DNA from: Auricularia sp. M13 | Taxonomy: Eukaryota > Basidiomycota > Agaricomycetes > Auriculariales > Auriculariaceae | DNA: 64,000 bases | Direction: 5' to 3' | NCBI GenBank assembly: GCA_037042915.1 | Contig: CM073193.1 | Span: 5,766,001-5,830,000, forward strand | Part shown: one piece after another, positions 22,233 to 34,488 of the stretch | How positions within the stretch are numbered: the stretch's first letter is position 1 | Layout of the letters: every line of letters begins with the position of its first letter | Position numbers and translations under genes: made by a program | The notes under the pieces: generated by a model | Seen by the model: only the letters and a program-made list of their open reading frames with translations | Databases searched by the model: none | Told to the model about the DNA's origin: nothing

Positions 22233-23764
22233 CTGCGTGCGTAAGACGTGCCGGCGGTGGAGTCAAGGCCAAGGCGGGCGGTTTTGAATGGGTGGTTGGG
22301 TAGTTTAAATGGGTAAAGCCAGTGCCAGTGAGCGCGCAGAGCATTACAGCAGCAGCGTCGGCGGGTGCGCAAAGTAAGAGCGCAAGAACAAGACAGCGGC
22401 GCAAGGATAAGACGCAGAGTCACGAGTAACAAAGAGCAGTAATGACAAAAGTAACATCAGCATCCTGCAAAGTAACAGTAAAGTAAGAGTACGGACCGTA
22501 AGATAAAAGTAAGAGCGGCGGCTACGCTGTGGCCGGCGAGGGTGTGAGTGGTGGGCAGGAGAGGATGATGCAGCCTATCCGGTATTTCCCGTTCAAACAC
22601 CGCCGTTGCCCCCGACCGCTCCTCAACTTCCTCCTTCCTCCTGCTCTCAGCCCTGCTCCCTCAGCTCCGGTGCTGCGTCTAATAGACTCTGTGTCTCTGG
22701 CTGCTGCCGCTGTACGGTCTCCGGCAATGTTCCCTGCACTAGCGCCGTGTGACCGGATTTTGTGGGGCTGTGCACCGACACGAGGCTGCCGTGCCGCGCT
22801 TGAGCTCAGAGCTCCCTGTCTGTGGGGGTCATTCCGCGGACTGCCAGCTTTGGCAGCGACAGTATACGTGGAACCACTGCAAAAGCTTTGTCTAGGCCGC
22901 TGGAGGTTCTGTCTATTCCCAGGAAATATGTTAACTCCTCTCAGTTCTTGAAGTTTGCCATGGCCACATCCTTACTCTATGCGCTGTACAGAACCCAAGC
23001 CGACTGCTGGTGCCTCATGGATACGTGGCATGCTTTTGTCTTTCGCGACTTTCTGGACATGCTTCGCTAAATTTTTCTCCGTCTGCGGCGGAGGATTGTA
23101 AGTATGTCCGGAACGCTGCGTAGAGCTCACTGCGCAATTGCGCCCACTGACTGGGCCTACTCATCCGGTGCGCTTCAGAGTTCAACCCGCGAGTCGCATT
23201 GAGGACCAATATCATTCCTACCGAGCTATCCCCGACCTCAGACTTCGTACGGGCGAATGAGCCCCTCAGAGGGCTCGCCGCGGGCAACGCAACTTCGTCG
23301 TCCGCGCTGAAAGACGCGAGCTTCTCTTTCATCTCGCTCTAGAGGGTGCGGTTCGGCGCCACGCAGCCGCTGAATGGCAATACGAGCTCTTGCTTGAAGG
23401 CCAAGAACGCCATATAATAGGTCAAGATGGGATGACAATCCGTCCCTCGCTCGCTCGTCCTTCACCGCGCTTTACTGTACTTTCCTCGCTGCCTTGTCTC
23501 GCGTAAGTAAGGCTACGCTCCAAATCTTCACGCCGACAACTCCCGCGGCGCATTACTTACTAGTAGACATGTACAGTCGCCTATAACCCGGCACTTGGTT
23601 GTATATTAACGAGTGAGAAGCAGGGACAACGGCCCTACAGCAGCATTACGCGTACGCGCATGCGACATTACCGTAATTATGTAGTAAAGACTGGGAAAGC
23701 CGGCCCACACTCTGGGCCAGCATTAAAACGCCATAAGTAATAACGAATGAAACGAGCTCAGGGC
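22233..23764. other. Intergenic region holding the YPT1 promoter and beta-mannosidase 3' end
   Basis: The 1.5 kb is without a convincing gene. The frames at 22529-22951 (plus) and 23465-23238 (minus) are arginine- and proline-rich shadows without family resemblance. The part next to 22232 should contain the YPT1 promoter and leader. Confidence 0.4.
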
Positions 23765-26700
23765 TCAAGCCGTGCCGTCTCCAAGGAATCGCAGCTTAAG
23801 CTTCCTCCCATTCAGCCCGCGGCCGCGGACGACCTGGACGTCGCCGGGAAAGAGGTCGACAGCCTGGTCGCTCCACTTGACCTCCGCGCCCGAGCGGTCC
23901 GCGACGTCGAGCACGATGGCCTTCACCGGCACCTTCGTCGACAGCGTCACGCTCTCGCCGTCCGCGCCGACGGTGGCGTTCAGGCCGAGAGACGCGGCGG
24001 GCGGGAAGTCGATGTCTTTGTACGGCTCCGGCCTGCAGTTGCACCGTGAGCGCGCTGTCTGAGCAGAAACTAAGTACTTATGAGAGCCCAGACGTACCAG
24101 TTCGACGAACGCGCAATCACCGTCCCGTCCCCAGCAAGGAGTCGCAGCCCAATCACAATCGTGCGCCCCTTCCCATCCACCCCACCTTTGCCTTTGCTCC
24201 CCGACACAAGCGGCCCAGCAAACAGCTCGGTACTGACATTCGGGCCGAGCTCGACATCCCTCTCCCACGCGTCCTCAAAGCTCTGATCGTGCAGATCAAA
24301 CGCGCGCACTTCCAGCGTCGCCTTGACCTTCGCAAGGCCGAGATTCGACGCCCACACCTCCAACGTCCCGTTGCCGCGCACGGCCCCGACGCTGACGGGC
24401 GCCAGCTCGCGCTTGACGGTGTAGTACGCGGCCTTCGGGCGCAGGAAGTAGTCGACGAGCGCCCAGGAGGTCACCGGCCAACAGTCGTTCAGCTGCGATA
24501 CGGGAAGTTGCGTCAGCAACAGCAGCAGCAGCAGGCAGTTCCGAAGACGTCAAGCAACAAAGCTCACCTGCCAGACGAGCACGCCCGAGACGTACTCCTT
24601 GCCCCTTCCCTTCCATTGCCGGCGCCAGACGCGGTACGCCAGAGATACAGCCTCCGACTGCAGGATCTGCGTATAGTAGACGTAGCTAGAATAATGTCAC
24701 CGTCAGACTCGTTCCGAAGATTGAGGAAAGCACTGCTGTACCTTTCAAGGTTGGTAATATCGTGCTTGATGTTCTGCTGGAGGTAGGTCTACAGTAAAGC
24801 GCATCAGTTACTGTCGAGAAATTACGCCGTCGCTAAGTGCTCATGAGTGCAGTACCTGCAGAGTGGCTTCATTCCCTCGGTTGTGGTTCAACAGCGTCCT
24901 AAAGCAACAGCGTGATCAAGAAGCACGTCTCAGCGAGGCAGCAGGGCATGGACGTACGGCGAATGCGGATATCGATCCAGAACGTTTCCTCCCAGCAGAT
25001 AATCCACAGTACGAATATCGGGATAGGCCTGCCTAATAAACCGATGCGCATCAGCACAAAAAATCGCCCGGGGACAGTGAGAATATGATGGTCAGAGGCT
25101 CACATGCCGAATTCCGAGACGAAGCGACCCGCGAGACTGCTCCAGTTTTGGTATGGCGTCGATAACTGGACAAGATTATCGCGCAGTACTCAGTATCTGC
25201 GGCTGCATGGGTTTCCTAGAGACGTACATGCCAAACGTTCCCTACACCGCTCGATCAGCTGGGTAAAATCGCAGAAGAGACATTGCGTACGCACATTGAT
25301 GAAGATCTCCGTATGCCTGATCCGTAGACAGCTTCTGGTGGCCGCTGTACGGCGACCCACGGTGGTAGTACACATCCGAGAGGTTATTAACCACAGGCGG
25401 CTGCAGGCGTTCGTAGATGTAGCGGCCGGGGAAGTTGGTGTCGCGGTAGTCCGAAGTCTCGTCGCTGTAGTCGAGCTCGAGGCCGACGAGCTCTGCGAGG
25501 GTGTAATCTGCAGTAGTGCGGCGCCCATAAGCCTCTCATAATCTCAGTAATGCTAGAATGAATATACCTTCGTTGTTTCCAGCTGCAGTAGTCAAGAGGT
25601 CAGCAAATCAGCACCTTCGGCAGGATTACTGGGACTGACAGAAGAGAACGAGAGAAGGGTGATGCCGAATACGCGCGACGTTGGCTTGCAGGTCCGCATT
25701 CACTTCTTGCAGGAACTCGTCGTACGCAGGAGACTGTGTTCGTAGCATGAGCAAGGCATTCAATATGCCAGTGCGGATCGACCTACCTGTCCGTCCGCGA
25801 AAAGGAAATCTTGCCAGACCATGATGCCAAGCTCTGCAAAATCCCTTAACACGCATGCACCAGCCCCGAGAAAACATACCATCACAAATATCGTAGAAGA
25901 CGTCCGACTCGTAGATCCCGCCTCCCCACACGCGCAGCATCCTTTGGTTGCCGTCCACCGCGAGCTGGAGCCATTCGCGGTAGCGCTCGGGCGTTACGCT
26001 GCGCAAGCGGAGATGTTACATCGTTACGATTTACTGTGGGTATGATTGAGAGAGCTTACGTGGTCAGGAAGCTGTCTGCCGGAATCCAGTTGGAGCCGCC
26101 GGCGAAGATGCGAATGTTGTTGACCTCGAAGAGGAACGAGAGGCCGTCCTGACCGACCAGCTTGTCTTGCACAACGCGAACGCGACGTATACCGAACTTG
26201 TCAACCCGCGTATCGAGCGTGCGGCCATGCTTGGGCGATGGTCAGCCAGAATGCACAGGCTGGAACAGTGAAGGGAATTCGCGCACCGCGTCGAGCAAGC
26301 GCACTTCTGACGTATAGATCGGCTGCTTGCCATAGCCAGCCGGGTACCAGAGCTGGACGTCCTTGGGAGGCGGCGAAAATTGCAGAGTCGCTTTCTGGTT
26401 GCGATCGAGATTTGCTTGCGCCTGGTGAATCGTTTTGCCCTTCGGGTCCTTGATGATGAATGCAGCCGTTGCCGCGCCCGGCGATGCCACGGCAGTGACG
26501 GCAATCTTTGCGTGCAGCGCTTCGTCTACATCAGCCTGAACGCGGACGTCTGAGAGTCGCGCGGTGTAGGCGTGCAGTTGGATCGGCTTCCATGGCCCCG
26601 CGGTCAACAGCGTCGGTCCTGTGGTGCTTGTTGTCAGCAGGTATCCAAATCTTTCTCTTGCACCGTACCCCAGTCCCATCCATAACTGAATTGATAACAT

Positions 26701-27506
26701 ACGTTAGGAAGGGTGTGTTGGATCCTGATGTGGAAGGGAAATACGCACTTGTACGGAGCCTTCCGGACATGCAGCCGGCTGGAATCGCCGTTCAAGTTGA
26801 AGAATTTCCCGTGTTTCAGTTCGAGTTCCCTTCCCTGCAGGGTTAGATATGAGCACGATCCAACAGAATACTCGATGAAACCTCGAAACAGACCTTGCGA
26901 AGACTGCTGGCAAACGTGATTTCGAGTTGGTTGTTGGATTGCTTCAACGCGTCCTTGGCAGCGACGCGGTACGGTACGAATTGGTTGCTTGCACTGCAGC
27001 ATTGACTTAGTACCAGTAAGAAGCTAAGCCGCAGTCCACGCGTACTTGAGAACCGTCTTTCCGTTCTGTCATAAGGCGCGGCTGTGAGCAAAAACGCGCC
27101 GAACAGGATGAAGAAGCTCACCAAGTTGACCGTGGCGAACGTATCGAGGCCTTCAAATACGAGATCGACGTATGGTTGCGCGAGGTCGGCTTTGTCGACG
27201 CTGAATGTCGTCCGGAAAGCCCAGTCGGCATCGCCCACCCCTGCTGTTGTTCAGAACGGCGTCCTCATAGACCTTTCGAACCGTACATTGCACCAGCGCG
27301 TCCCCAAACCCGACAAACTGCACGGATAGTTCAGACTGTGATCTCGCGCGCGCGTCCGCGTGAATTTATCTCACTGGGTCGGGAATCTTGTTCTGCTTGC
27401 GGAGCTCGACGTGGACCGTCGTCGGGACCTGCGAGACAGGCAGCCATGTAGTCCAGGCGATTGGTGCCACTTGGGCAAAGGACCAGTTCGCGGACAGGGC
27501 GCGCAT
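23765..27506 (-). CDS. Beta-mannosidase, glycoside hydrolase family 2, intracellular type
   Basis: This enzyme releases terminal beta-D-mannose from manno-oligosaccharides. The gene has 22 exons, from 27506-27375 down to 24032-23765, which sum to 838 residues with all phases matching. The N-terminal sugar-binding domain includes WLPVSQVPTTVHVEL and YGWDWGP-type sequence. The catalytic barrel shows FAGGSNWIPADSF, RMLRVWGGGIYESD and MVWQDFLFADGQ. The acid/base Glu is in GNNED and the nucleophile Glu in VSEFGMQAYPD. SYVYYTQILQSEA and WQLNDCWPVTSWA follow. No signal peptide is seen, as in type B fungal enzymes. Several exons are tiny: 20 nt (27065-27046), 17 nt (26685-26669), 15 nt (25582-25568) and 14 nt (25241-25228). 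The 15-nt exon carries the catalytic acid/base residue. Serine replaces the usual Cys or Ala before GNNE. Confidence 0.93.
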
Positions 27507-27996
27507 CGACCAACGACGAAGACGGCTGAGCGCTGGGCGCAAGGGGATTCTCGCGCCTGATCCTTATACCTACACTATTTGCGCTTTCCCATCAGGCATC
27601 TGGCGCCACAACAAGTCAGGTGTCCGGGCTGCGGATGACGATTGCCGTGCTTGTGCAATTCTTATTGGCGAACATGCTCGAAACGGAATGCGAACACGAT
27701 CGGGGCCCGTGTACGCGGAAAGGCGGTGTAGCGGTGTTTCAAATGTGTTGTTCCGTGGGAATCATTTGCCTATACTGATTCCGGCAGCTACACCATTCCG
27801 GGCTGATTGGGAAACCGGATCAGAACATACTGCCCTTTGCATAATGCTGGGTTGGTCGTGGTTGTCGGTGGTGCGGAATATTATGTAAAGGGCAGTATCC
27901 GAATCGGATTTCATCCAGCGCGCCCTGGACCAGCCGCCCTGCCAGCCGCCTCGCGTTACTTATCCCGTCATTACTCTTATTTTCAATCCGCTGGCC
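27507..27996. other. Divergent intergenic region with a fold-back repeat
   Basis: This stretch lies between the mannosidase start and the F-box relic. It holds an inverted repeat at 27827-27898, described separately, and no gene. Confidence 0.4.
27827..27898. repeat. Inverted repeat, 19-nt arms
   Basis: ATACTGCCCTTTGCATAAT (27827-27845) and its inverted copy (27880-27898) match at 18 of 19 positions, with 34 bp between them. Weak similarity continues outward (CCGGAT on both sides). It may form a hairpin in DNA or RNA, or be a remnant of a small fold-back element. Confidence 0.7.
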
Positions 27997-29512
27997 ATGC
28001 TTTGCAGCGCACACGAACTACCACAAGAGCTCTACGACGATATTGTCGACGCAGTTGCGCGTGAAAACCTAGGTCACTGCTCACATGCAATAAAACGTCG
28101 TGCGGGTTCCGCTCGCGCGCGCAGTTCCATCTTTACTACACTGTCACGGCCTACTTTTCCTCCACGCGCTATGTGCAATACCGTGCACTGGCAGGAGCTT
28201 TTTATACTCCTGTTATCGACTTGGTTGACTGTGACCGCGACTTGCTATCCTCCATCCGCCGGCTCAAAATTCATACCTCGTGCGAGGGATGTCAGTTGGA
28301 TCTAACGTACAAGCTACTGCTCGAACACTCTTGGTCGCATATGCAGCTGGATTGTTTGGAACTCGCTGGAACTTGCTTGCCCTGGCAGGTCTCATCTGAC
28401 ATTTCGCTGCTGATGCGCGCTCTTCGCGAGGTCGCTAGACGCGGTTGCCACTCGCTCGACGTGCTTCGATGGGACAGGAGATCACTTCATCCCCGATTGG
28501 ATCTTTTTTTAAATTCCGGTCCTTGCATCATCTGGCGCTGAACGTTTACTGCCTCGACCCCGGACGCGATTCCGGGTCAGATTGGAAGGCACATAGGCTG
28601 TATAACCCTGCGACTTGGAATCTCCCCGGCTAAAATCCTCGTTGACATGCTAGGCTGGGACTTTTATCGACATTTTTACGTCGAACTGGTGGTCCGTTGA
28701 TATGTTCTTTCTCATCGTCACTCGCCCACCTGGGCCGCTCCGGAAGATCATGCAACACGACACGCCGCACGAACGCACGACACACCACGCGTTGCGCGGC
28801 GATGATTGTGTGTGCAAGTATGCGCAACGTTGCGCACGCCTTTCGATCCGGTTATTCGGGTGAGTCGCTCACAGTTCATGTCTTCATCCATACTGGATAC
28901 TGAGAGCTCGGACGGACAGTCGAAACGGCGCTGCAACTACTCGAACACATGCCGCACCTCTCTGTCCTGCATTTCCATATACAAAAGGCTGTCCGTGGGA
29001 AATGGGATCTCGCTGCGGTTGCAGCACGAACGCTCTATCAGCGTCGCATCGCTCGTCCCGGGCACCAGATGCCTAGGTTCCTGCTTCTGAGCATAACACT
29101 CCGACTGTGCGACAATGTGTTGGAGTATCTCAAGGCCCAGGATCTGGAGTTCCTACGCGATGAGCTGTCAATGACCCCGTCAGCGATGGAGTTGCTCATC
29201 ATCGTCTTTGTCTCGCTCGGATCTGCGCCGCTTCTCACCCGGGCGCAGGTCGAGATGCAGTGTCGACAGGACATTGAAGCCGCAATGAATGGGAGGGGTG
29301 TAGAAGCGTCGTCTGTTGTTGTATGCGGTCAGATCATCTCTCACTGCGTCGGTTCGATGTTCTTACTTGACGCAGATTCTGCCAGATGGCCGGACGGCCG
29401 ACTTGATCCCGCGGGACTGCAGTGGCTGATCGAAGGGCGCCGCTCCTGTTTGTGCCAATGGCAACTGCATCGCAATCGTGGAGCGCCGGACTCAATTTTG
29501 GCGCAGGTGTAG
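27997..29512 (+). pseudogene. F-box protein gene with frameshifts
   Basis: An F-box start is clear (MLCSAHELPQELYDDIVDAV). The second F-box helix (PRSLLTCNKTSCGFRSRAQF) continues in another frame after about 28067, without a usable intron between. The frame changes again near 28500 in a run of seven T, from ...HPRLDLF to SFFKFRSLHHLALNVY. A third leucine-rich part follows at 28949-29512 (LEHMPHLSVLHFHI). Homologues are single-chain F-box/leucine-rich adaptor proteins of SCF ubiquitin ligases. Repeated shifts in one gene suggest decay; errors in homopolymer runs could explain the second but not the first. Confidence 0.6.
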
Positions 29513-30169
29513 CATCTTTTGGATTGCCCGGGTTCCTACACAACCCGCACGGCATACTATCAGTAGTTCCAGGGGAGAGTACGAGGCGTGATATCACAGC
29601 GCTGTTTGTCTTCCGTCTGCCCCTTCACCCCTGCTTCGTCACAGAGCTGCCGCCTCAGGACCGGGAGCGGTTGCTCATTGTGTGCGGAAGCACAGCTATG
29701 ACTTGCATCCCGCCTACTCGATAATCCCTGATCACAAACTAAGGTTGCCGCCTCTTGCTGAGACTTAGAACATACGCGGATTGGCACTGAAATGCCTTGA
29801 ATCTTGCAGTCGCATAATCGAGGAAGAGCTCGCTGTTTGTCGAACCCGGTGAGCTCGGAATGACTGGGCGCGTTTGGAAGCCTCTCGGGGCGCTTCCTGA
29901 TATTAGTATCCACCTCTGTGCGGGACACGATCTCTCACCTTACAACCGTTTCAAAGCGTCCACCTAAGAAACGCTGTTGCGGATCAAGCTGCATCCATGC
30001 AAACTGTGGCACGAGAAGGGACAGAGCCACGTTGTCTGGTGATCCGTGTTTACAACATGCAAAAACTACCGATCCGTCTGCCGCGCGCCTTCCATTGGAC
30101 GGGAAACTTCTCTTTATATGGCTGACTGGTTGACTCGCCGCATTCCCTGCTTGCTTCCCTACCCCAACC
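29513..30169. other. Intergenic region, nothing recognised
   Basis: The region holds short shadow frames only. The right end should contain the promoter of the following membrane-protein gene. Confidence 0.4.
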
Positions 30170-31690
30170 ATGGCCGAAGGGATAACCCCTACGATGGGGG
30201 CTTACATGCTGGGCGTGATTATCTCCGTGTTGTATGTGCTACCCAACGCTCGAAATGCGACTGCTGACGCCAGCTAGCCTCGTAGGCATTGCGACGCTGC
30301 AGGCCTGGAACGTCAGTAATGCGTTCGGCGCATCCGCCTGTCTGCTAATGATATCGTGTAGTACTTCCGCGTATTCACTCGCGACCCGCTTGGGATCAAA
30401 GCCTTGGTAAGTAATAATCGCCTCAGTACAGCTGGCGTGTGCACACAGGTTATTACTAGGTCACTGTAGTATAGTGAGTGCCGATCCTTCGACAACATTG
30501 TGCCAGGCGCCGTTTGCTGACAGCTGGTTTAGTTGCGCAGAGATCGTACAGACGATCTTTCTTGTACATTCAGTGTACCACTATCTCATTGTCGGCTTTG
30601 GCAATTATCCAGCCCTCGAGGAGACCGTGTGGAGCCTCGAATCCTCCGTTCTTTTTACCGGCGTCATCGCCCTTACTGTTCAGGTGAGTCGACTATTCCC
30701 GGTCCGAGTACTGGTATCGCGCTGAGAGCTTTGCAAAGAGCTTCTTTAGCCTCCGCGTCCGTCGAATAACAGAAAGTCCATTCCTGGCTCTTCTTTGCTG
30801 GATACTGGCGCTTTTTCGCTTCGGCTTCACGGTGAGTTGACGTACAGTCTGAGGCACATTTCGCCGCATCTCACGTCGCACAGACAAGTCTCGGCATACG
30901 CGTCATTTCGGCTAGCAGCTTCGCGGTAGTTGATAATCCTAATTTCAAGTGGCAAGTCGTAGCAAGCCTCTGTTTCGGGGCAGCATCAGACGTCGCCGTC
31001 GCTGCCTGCATTTGTGGCGGCCTTATTCGTCGAAAGACTGGATTCGAGAGAACTGATCGCATCGTCGAAAGAATCATGGGTTATACGATTGGTATGTTGA
31101 TGTTCTGCTCATTGAGGTGGGCTGAGTAGTCCGCAGGCTCTGGTCTCATGACGAGCATCGTCGCAGTCCTGGAACTCATTACCGTGAGTAGCTCTGACCG
31201 ATGCGCTTTTCCCTACTCAATTCCTTCAGTATATGACCATGAACAACTGTAAGAACTCACTCATAGCGTGCCTCACCCTTCGCTCATGAACAATAAGTTG
31301 TTTGGATCGCTTTTTTCACCATCCTCTCGAAGATGTTCAGCAATTCGCTACTTGTGTCTCTCAACCAACGAAGCTCGATTAGAAAAGAATCAGTACTGAC
31401 TGACGGTTTCTCACGGCGCACGGATGCTCATCTGTCGTTCAGAACGGCACGTCAGCCGTTGACATTCACCCTGTGGTCATGCAGGGCTAACCAGTCGTTA
31501 CAGCAACCAGCTCAAACGACGGTTGAGCTAGGTGCGCTGAGTGGAACGGACAGCGTGAGTTTCTCACTTCGAGATATGCGGATGTCAACTGATCGTCCCG
31601 CGCCAGGATGCTACGCGAAAGGGTAGCGTACTCGACGGAGTCACATATTCCGCCGATGACACCGCCTCAACGCGCGGGACAAAGAATTGA
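30170..31690 (+). CDS. DUF6534-type seven-helix integral membrane protein
   Basis: Eleven exons (30170-30228, 30278-30311, 30362-30406, 30460-30473, 30524-30683, 30727-30831, 30884-31091, 31137-31183, 31230-31248, 31298-31554, 31607-31690) give 343 residues, the usual length for this basidiomycete-expanded family. The family pattern is clear: GAYMLGVIIS, LVGIATLQAWNYFRVFTRDP, KALVTVVYWFSC, VYHYLIVGFGNYPAL, VWSLESSVLFTG and TILSKMFSNSLLVSLNQR near the end. Seven hydrophobic segments can be counted. The proteins lie in a membrane, and their function is not established. Exons 4 (14 nt) and 9 (19 nt) are very short but keep the frame. The last exon is the least certain. Confidence 0.85.
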
Positions 31691-32332
31691 ATGGCTGTAT
31701 GTCATGTACTCTTCGTCGCTGAACATGTAGAATGTAAGATTGGGTGCCGATATGTTGGTGCGGGAGCCTGGAGTGCCCCCACTTTTGGAAGGATGACGCA
31801 TCGCTGTATAGCACCAGTTGCCTGAGCAAGCTTTTAGGCGCCATTCATTTCGTCTCATACCACGTCGCATTATCAATTTCGCGTTCGGGCAACATCGAGG
31901 CTTATGATGCCGTGGGAGAAATGCTGAGGAGAACCTTAAGCTTGGAGAATAAAGGAGAGCGCCGGTGGGACATTATCTGGTCAGATGTTTCTGTGTAACG
32001 GACATGAAGTTCAGCGCCGGATCCGCCTGTACAACATGTTGCAAGCTAGCAGCTCCCGTTAATCAGGTCTACATTGGCAGGTGAATTCCTTCTCATCTGG
32101 AACCACAAGTCTCGTCCGCGTGGATGCTTTGACTATACGTCCCGTCGCTGCCGAACTTCGAGACAGATCAGATCGCCCACAGTGCGCCGGACAGTCCGAG
32201 ATTGGAATGGGCACTCTAAATCCGACGTGAGAGAGCTGCTAAATCTGTTCCGTCTTGTCTGCATCCTTGAAACAGAGGGATCCGCATGTGCACCCGGTGC
32301 TTGGGCGACGAAGGTTGTCCTCCTCCAGCTAC
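31691..32332. other. Intergenic region, nothing recognised
   Basis: No frame with coding character is present. It lies between two genes on the same strand and should hold the terminator of one and the promoter of the next. Confidence 0.4.
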
Positions 32333-33628
32333 ATGTCTTCAGCGATGGTCGCATGTCATCCCCCACAGCAGCTCTGCTTTGCAGCCCTCACTGCACTCAT
32401 GCTCTCCGTTCGTGAGGTCGTTTCACTTCCCCAACAAACGACTATCTACGAGGCTGGTTCCTCCGCTTGGAATGTGGAAGGGAACGTGACGACCCTACCT
32501 CGCGCACAGTTTGATTCTTCTTGTGCTACGGGTCCACCAGGCTTCGCCGGGCTTGGTGACGACGGTCTACCAGTCTACGTGCTCTCTTCGCCTCAAGACA
32601 GTGTCAGCATAAACTTCAGCGGTAATACGTCTCGAAGAGTAGAAAGTGCGAGGGACTGACTCAGATTTATCTTAGGGAATGAAATAGCAGTCTACGGCAT
32701 TACCTTTGCCAACAACCCATGCGAAGTCGGTCAGAATCCTACGCGATCCATCCTTGACATTGCGGGTCCGTCGAGCACACCGCCTGGCATGCATCCGGGT
32801 GACTGCCCAAGCCCTGCATTTCCCACGCCGAAAGCTTCCTGCATGCTGCTCGCGCAATGGACGGGTCTCGACGCCACTGCCAGTGACCGTCATCGCGTCT
32901 CCATTTCGACCACCGGCGGTCGTAAGATCGCCGTCCTCAACGCGCAGGTCACAACCGGTACGACAGCGCGAGACGGCGCGCTGGGCGCTAGCCAGGGAGT
33001 CGTCTCTGACCACCTGGCGTCCACTCGTATAATCGGCATCACGAGCGGCGGCGGCGCGACGACAACAGCGCATCGTGTTGCTTCCTCGGCATCTGATACC
33101 CCATTGACAACCGGCTTCTTATCGAAGTCTATTAGAGCTTCCGCTCTGCGGCCAGCGTCGGTGGACCTGTCAGATGCAAGCCCAACAGCCAGCCCATCTC
33201 ACGCGGAAGCCACAACGGGCCCATCTCACCCGGACTCGGAAGTCCCATCAGCCCGCGTGATAGTACCTGCAGTCCTCTGCACCGCGATTGCACTATGTGT
33301 CGCCGCCGCATTGCTCCACATCTACCGGAAAAGGCGCGGGCTAGTCGCTGCACATGTGTCGCCCTTCGCGACATCGGCGTATGGAAGTAGCACTGCTTCG
33401 TTCAGAAGCACACCTTCGCAGAACGAGCAGAAACTGCATCTGGCCACAGTGCCACATGCACGGAGAACAGAAGGGCAGACAGATTCGCTGCAAGCGGCGG
33501 TGGAAGGGACAGGGCTATCAGCCCATGATTTGCTCGCGTCCCTGGATAGACTGCGTGAACAGGCGAGATATAGCCAAACGGTAGCCATCGCAGGTTCAGA
33601 TGTCGCGCCCCCTCGATATGATCCTTAG
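32333..33628 (+). CDS. Single-pass membrane protein with extracellular domain and proline-tyrosine tail
   Basis: Two exons (32333-32621, 32676-33628) give 413 residues. The N-terminus has a signal-peptide-like hydrophobic stretch after MSSAMVACHPPQQ. The extracellular part (to about residue 280) has several cysteines (for example NPCEV, GDCPSP, KASCML) and a Ser/Thr-rich stalk likely to carry sugars. One transmembrane helix follows (VIVPAVLCTAIALCVAAALL), with basic residues HIYRKRRG just inside. The cytosolic tail is about 100 residues and ends in APPRYDP, a PPxY-like motif that could bind WW domains such as those of Rsp5-type ubiquitin ligases. This layout is common in Agaricomycetes as uncharacterised surface proteins. 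The role is not known. Confidence 0.75.
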
Positions 33629-34128
33629 TATTCCGGTTCTCCAGTATGTGCCGTATAGTCGCCTTGGTAATCAGACACGGACATTCGACAGTCGCAAGTC
33701 GGCCACGCAAGTAGGTCGAGCACGAAAGAGGCAAAACGCAAGCATGGCCGGGATCCAGAGCATGGGATTCTGGTCTAATGAGCACTGTCCAATAGCTGGC
33801 GAGCGGGTACCGCTGAGGGACGAAGCGAGCAAAAAACGCAGCCTGCGCCAACGTCAAGTGTTCCGCGCTGCGCGCTTTGCTGCCAGGGAGGCTTCAAGCG
33901 CCGCAAACGCGTCCAGGCTGACGTTTCGCTCCTCCTTGGCATTCTGTTCGGTATGGCCGTATTTCTCCTATGTAAACGCAGGCCATTCAACCATATTACT
34001 CGCGATGCCCGATGGCGAACGAACCTTCCATTCCGCTAACGCTTCAGCGTACAAGTCGTGCACACATACCGCGCAATTGGACATACAGCATTCTATGACA
34101 ACCACAGCACAGCAGCATGAGTAAGCAA
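33629..34128. other. Intergenic region, nothing recognised
   Basis: The 3' flanks of two convergent genes meet here. Only shadow frames are seen. Confidence 0.4.
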
Positions 34129-34488
34129 TTATTTCGAGCAGAAATAACACTGGTCGGTGAGCGCACCTTCCGGTCCAGGCGGAACTGGCTTGGGCGGAAT
34201 GCTCCCCGTATGCGCTATAGGTTGTACCAGTTCGTCACCAGAGGAGCCCGCGCTGGACAGCGGCGCAGGGTCATTGGGCGCGTCGGACGGCTGCTCGGGC
34301 GCGAGCGCGTAGCGGTGCTTGTACTGGATCGATTTAGCCAGCCGAGCGTGTCGTTCAGACAAATTATGACTGGCGCGCTCGCGCAGGTCTTCGTCGCGAG
34401 CGGATAGTTGGCGGTGCATGTGCGCTGCGCGCGCGAGCTGTCGTGGGGTCAGGGAGCTGGCTCGGACATGGAACACGTTGCGGAGCAT
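34129..34488 (-). CDS. Small protein, possibly mitochondrial, unknown function
   Basis: A single exon encodes 119 residues. The N-terminus MLRNVFHVRASSLTPRQLAR is rich in arginine and serine without acidic residues, as in mitochondrial targeting sequences. A helical charged part follows (RDEDLRERASHNLSERHARL), then a proline-rich end finishing in DQCYFCSK. No family is recognised. The call rests on coding-like composition, the presequence and the isolated position between 3' and 5' gene flanks. A chance frame is possible. Confidence 0.45.
   Translation of the reverse strand: MLRNVFHVRASSLTPRQLARAAHMHRQLSARDEDLRERASHNLSERHARLAKSIQYKHRYALAPEQPSDAPNDPAPLSSAGSSGDELVQPIAHTGSIPPKPVPPGPEGALTDQCYFCSK

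Noticed and set aside
22529-22951. Plus-strand 140-codon frame upstream of YPT1
   Set aside because: No homology, no splice partner, and the position fits the promoter and leader of YPT1.
24518-24536. CAG/CTG triplet run as a coding repeat in beta-mannosidase
   Set aside because: It lies within the intron between the exons ending at 24568 and starting at 24492, so it is an intronic microsatellite.
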